A DNA stretch of 57,239 bases from the NCBI GenBank assembly GCA_030683705.1, contig JAUXPP010000051.1, forward strand, positions 1 through 57,239, read 5' to 3'. The position numbers and the translations under genes are program-made. Below are positions 55,368 through 57,239 of the stretch, one piece after another (position 1 is the first letter of the stretch; each line of letters begins with the position of its first letter). The notes under the pieces are model-generated. The model ran no database searches and was not told the origin of the DNA. It saw nothing but the letters and a program-made list of their open reading frames with translations. This stretch comes from Polaromonas sp. (GTDB lineage: Bacteria > Pseudomonadota > Gammaproteobacteria > Burkholderiales > Burkholderiaceae_C).

Positions 55368-56219
55368 TCACCCCGGCCAGCAGCCGCCGGAACAGCGGGC
55401 TATGCCTGCCAGATCAGCCCGGCTCTGGACCTCGCCAAAGCCCTGTCTGACCAGCAATTCGCGCACCGCCTCCGCCTGGTCGTAGCCGTGTTCCAGCAGC
55501 AGCCAGCCCTGCGCATGCAGGTGCGCAGGGGCCTGGGCAACGATGGTCCGGATGTCGTCCAGGCCGTCCGGGCCGGCGGCCAAGGCGCTTTGGGGCTCAT
55601 GTTTCAGCGCGGCCAGATGTTCATCATCGCTGGCGACATAGGGCGGATTGCTGACGATCAGGTGAAAGTGTCCACTTACATTGCTTAGCCAGCTGCCTTC
55701 GATGAATTGAACATCCAGGCCCAGGCGCCCGGCATTGCCGCTTGCCACTGCCAGGGCAGCGGCGCTGGCATCCACGGCAGTGAGCGCCAGGGCGGGACGG
55801 GTTTTTTTGAGCGCCAGCGCAATCGCGCCACTGCCGGTGCCCAGGTCCAGAATACGCGCGCTCGCCGGCATGGCGGGCGCTGACAGGGTTTCCAGTGCCC
55901 AGTCCACCAGGGTCTCGGTGTCCGGGCGCGGCACCAGCACGCGTCCATCGATCTGAAGCTGCAGGCCGTAGAACTCCTTGCTGCCGACGAGGTAGGCCAG
56001 TGGTTCGCCAGCCGCGCGGCGCAGGCTCAGCGCCCGGAACCGGTCGGCGGCTTCGCCGGGCAGGCTGTCGCCGTCATGCGCCAGCAGCCAGCCCCGGTCG
56101 CTGTCGGGCCGGCCCAGCACGTGCAGCAACAGCAGCTGGGCGTCCAGCCGATCCAGACCCAGCGTTTGCGCCGCTGCCAGCGCATGGCTCAGGGTGGCCG
56201 GAAGGGGCGGGGTACTCAT
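55368..56219 (-). CDS. prmC: Release factor glutamine methyltransferase
   Basis: 283 residues from ATG 56219. An in-frame ATG at 56231 would add MIAI, but those codons lie in a dispersed repeat, so the shorter start is preferred. SAM-binding motif ILDLGTGSGAIALAL and the catalytic motif SNPPYV are present. It methylates the Gln of the GGQ motif in release factors, here encoded next door by prfA. Gene order prfA-prmC-grxD is conserved. Confidence 0.95.
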   Translation of the reverse strand: MSTPPLPATLSHALAAAQTLGLDRLDAQLLLLHVLGRPDSDRGWLLAHDGDSLPGEAADRFRALSLRRAAGEPLAYLVGSKEFYGLQLQIDGRVLVPRPDTETLVDWALETLSAPAMPASARILDLGTGSGAIALALKKTRPALALTAVDASAAALAVASGNAGRLGLDVQFIEGSWLSNVSGHFHLIVSNPPYVASDDEHLAALKHEPQSALAAGPDGLDDIRTIVAQAPAHLHAQGWLLLEHGYDQAEAVRELLVRQGFGEVQSRADLAGIARCSGGCWPG

Positions 56220-56223
56220 GATT

Positions 56224-56278
56224 GCTATCAATTCAGGAGCTGCTTGCGCTTGCCAGGCAAGGGCTGGAGGTGGATTTC
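56224..56278 (-). repeat. CORE17 dispersed repeat, copy J, between prfA and prmC
   Basis: The core GCTATCAATTCAGGAGC is at 56224-56240, followed by TGCTTGCGCT and GGG at 56261-56263, 40 nt in all, then CTGGAGGTGGATTT. It fills most of the 69-nt gap. Confidence 0.8.
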
Positions 56279-56288
56279 GCTCATGATG

Positions 56289-57239
56289 TCAGCTGGTCGA
56301 AGCCGATTCCAGCTCGGCCAGCAGTTCGGCGCCGCGCGCCACCTGCAGCGCGGTCACCACGTCGTCGAGGTCGCCTTCCATGATGGCCAGCAGCTTGTAC
56401 AGCGTCAGGTTGATGCGGTGGTCGGTGAGACGCCCCTGCGGGAAGTTGTAGGTGCGGATGCGATCGCTGCGGTCGCCGCTGCCGATCAGGCCCTTGCGGG
56501 TGGCGGCATCCTTGGCGGCGCGTTCGGAGCGGTCTTTTTCATGGATACGGGCGGTCAGCACCTTGAGCGCCTGCGCCTTGTTGCTGTGCTGGCTGCGGCC
56601 GTCCTGGCACTCGGCGACGATGCCGGTCGGCAAATGCGTGATGCGCACCGCCGAGTCGGTCTTGTTGATGTGCTGGCCGCCGGCGCCGCTGGCGCGGTAG
56701 GTGTCGATGCGCAGGTCGGACGGGTTGATCTGGATGGCGACCGCCTCGTCCGGTTCGGGCAGCACCGCGACGGTGCAGGCGCTGGTGTGAATGCGGCCCT
56801 GGGTTTCGGTAGCCGGCACCCGCTGCACGCGGTGGCCGCCGGATTCGAAACGCAGCTTGCCGTACACCCCCACGCCCATCGGATCGGTGGCGCCGTCGAT
56901 GCGGACCACCACTTCCTTGTAGCCGCCGAGCTCGCTCGGCGATTCGCTGATGATTTCGACGGTCCATCGCTTGCGCTCGGCAAAGCGCGAGTACATGCGC
57001 AGCAGGTCGCCGGCGAACAGCGCCGACTCGTCGCCGCCGGTGCCGGCGCGGATCTCGATGAAGGCCGGGCGCGCATCGTCCGGGTCTTTCGGGATCAGCA
57101 TCAGCTGCAGGTCCGCGTCCAGGCCGGCGATGTCGGCCTGCGCGGCGCTGATTTCCTCTTCCGCCATGGCGGCCATCTCGGGGTCGTCTTTCGCCTCGGC
57201 CAGCATGGCCTGCGCGCCGGCCAGGTCGGCCTCGCGCGC
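56289..57239 (-). CDS. prfA: Peptide chain release factor 1, start outside window
   Basis: The frame is open to the window edge, giving 316 residues of a family length of about 360, so roughly the first 44 are missing. The GGQ loop is present ([14 protein letters not shown]), and the codon-recognition PxT region ([16 protein letters not shown]) is intact. It ends translation at UAA and UAG. PrmC, downstream, modifies the GGQ Gln. Confidence 0.96.
   Translation of the reverse strand, partial: AREADLAGAQAMLAEAKDDPEMAAMAEEEISAAQADIAGLDADLQLMLIPKDPDDARPAFIEIRAGTGGDESALFAGDLLRMYSRFAERKRWTVEIISESPSELGGYKEVVVRIDGATDPMGVGVYGKLRFESGGHRVQRVPATETQGRIHTSACTVAVLPEPDEAVAIQINPSDLRIDTYRASGAGGQHINKTDSAVRITHLPTGIVAECQDGRSQHSNKAQALKVLTARIHEKDRSERAAKDAATRKGLIGSGDRSDRIRTYNFPQGRLTDHRINLTLYKLLAIMEGDLDDVVTALQVARGAELLAELESASTS

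Overview
This window is an ordinary high-GC chromosomal segment of a betaproteobacterium, most likely a member of the Comamonadaceae (Polaromonas/Rhodoferax/Variovorax relatives). The evidence is the gene order (gltBD; an mla-ibaG-murA-hisGDCBHAFIE-HIT-tatABC run; petABC-sspAB; secA-argJ; pilBCD-coaE-zapD-yacG; grxD-prmC-prfA), the short HisG form, and small dispersed repeats of a kind I associate with that family. No species can be named from sequence alone. No prophage, insertion sequence, integrase, CRISPR array or rRNA operon was seen.

Layout. 1-5.3 kb: gltB (5' end outside the window) and gltD, glutamate synthase. 5.6-12.9 kb: outer-membrane lipid-asymmetry genes mlaF-E-D-A-C-B, an inserted ABC-2 type transporter pair, ibaG and murA. 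12.9-20.1 kb: histidine biosynthesis hisG-D-C-B-H-A-F-I-E, overlapping murA by 4 nt. 20.1-22.8 kb: a small membrane protein, a HIT hydrolase and tatABC. 22.8-29.0 kb: a membrane-anchored HtrA-type protease (minus), cysK, a NIF3-family protein, a degenerate GGDEF membrane protein (minus), pdxA and mscL (minus). 29.2-33.6 kb: cytochrome bc1 (petABC) and sspA-sspB. 33.6-40.8 kb: tRNA-Thr, a DUF721 protein (minus), an M23 peptidase, secA, argJ, a DUF815 ATPase and a MutT-like Nudix protein. 41-44.6 kb: lytic transglycosylase and proS (minus), rppH and a CNP1-like protein (plus). 44.6-47.7 kb: proB, obg, rpmA and rplU (minus). 47.8-54.9 kb: ispB, tRNA-Pro, pilBCD, coaE, zapD, yacG and a small secreted protein (plus). 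54.9 kb to the end: grxD, prmC and prfA (minus; prfA cut by the window edge).

The most interesting content is non-coding. A dispersed repeat, called CORE17 here, occurs ten times. It has a 17-nt imperfect palindrome (type GCTATCAATTAGATAGC) at a nearly fixed distance (39-40 nt overall) from a CCC block that follows a GGCxTCCAG-like arm. Three copies lie within reading frames: one supplies the start region of hisD, one lies in frame inside the NIF3 gene, and one encodes most of the signal peptide of a lytic transglycosylase. One copy forms a good intrinsic terminator, and three lie between convergent genes. A second, GC-rich family (called CG-rep here) starts 0-5 nt after the stop codons of five genes, always on the sense strand. 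A 143-bp whole-length imperfect palindrome lies between hisA and hisF, and its end contains the hisA stop codon.

No intergenic stretch exceeds 300 bases; the larger gaps hold the repeats, promoters and hairpins listed here.
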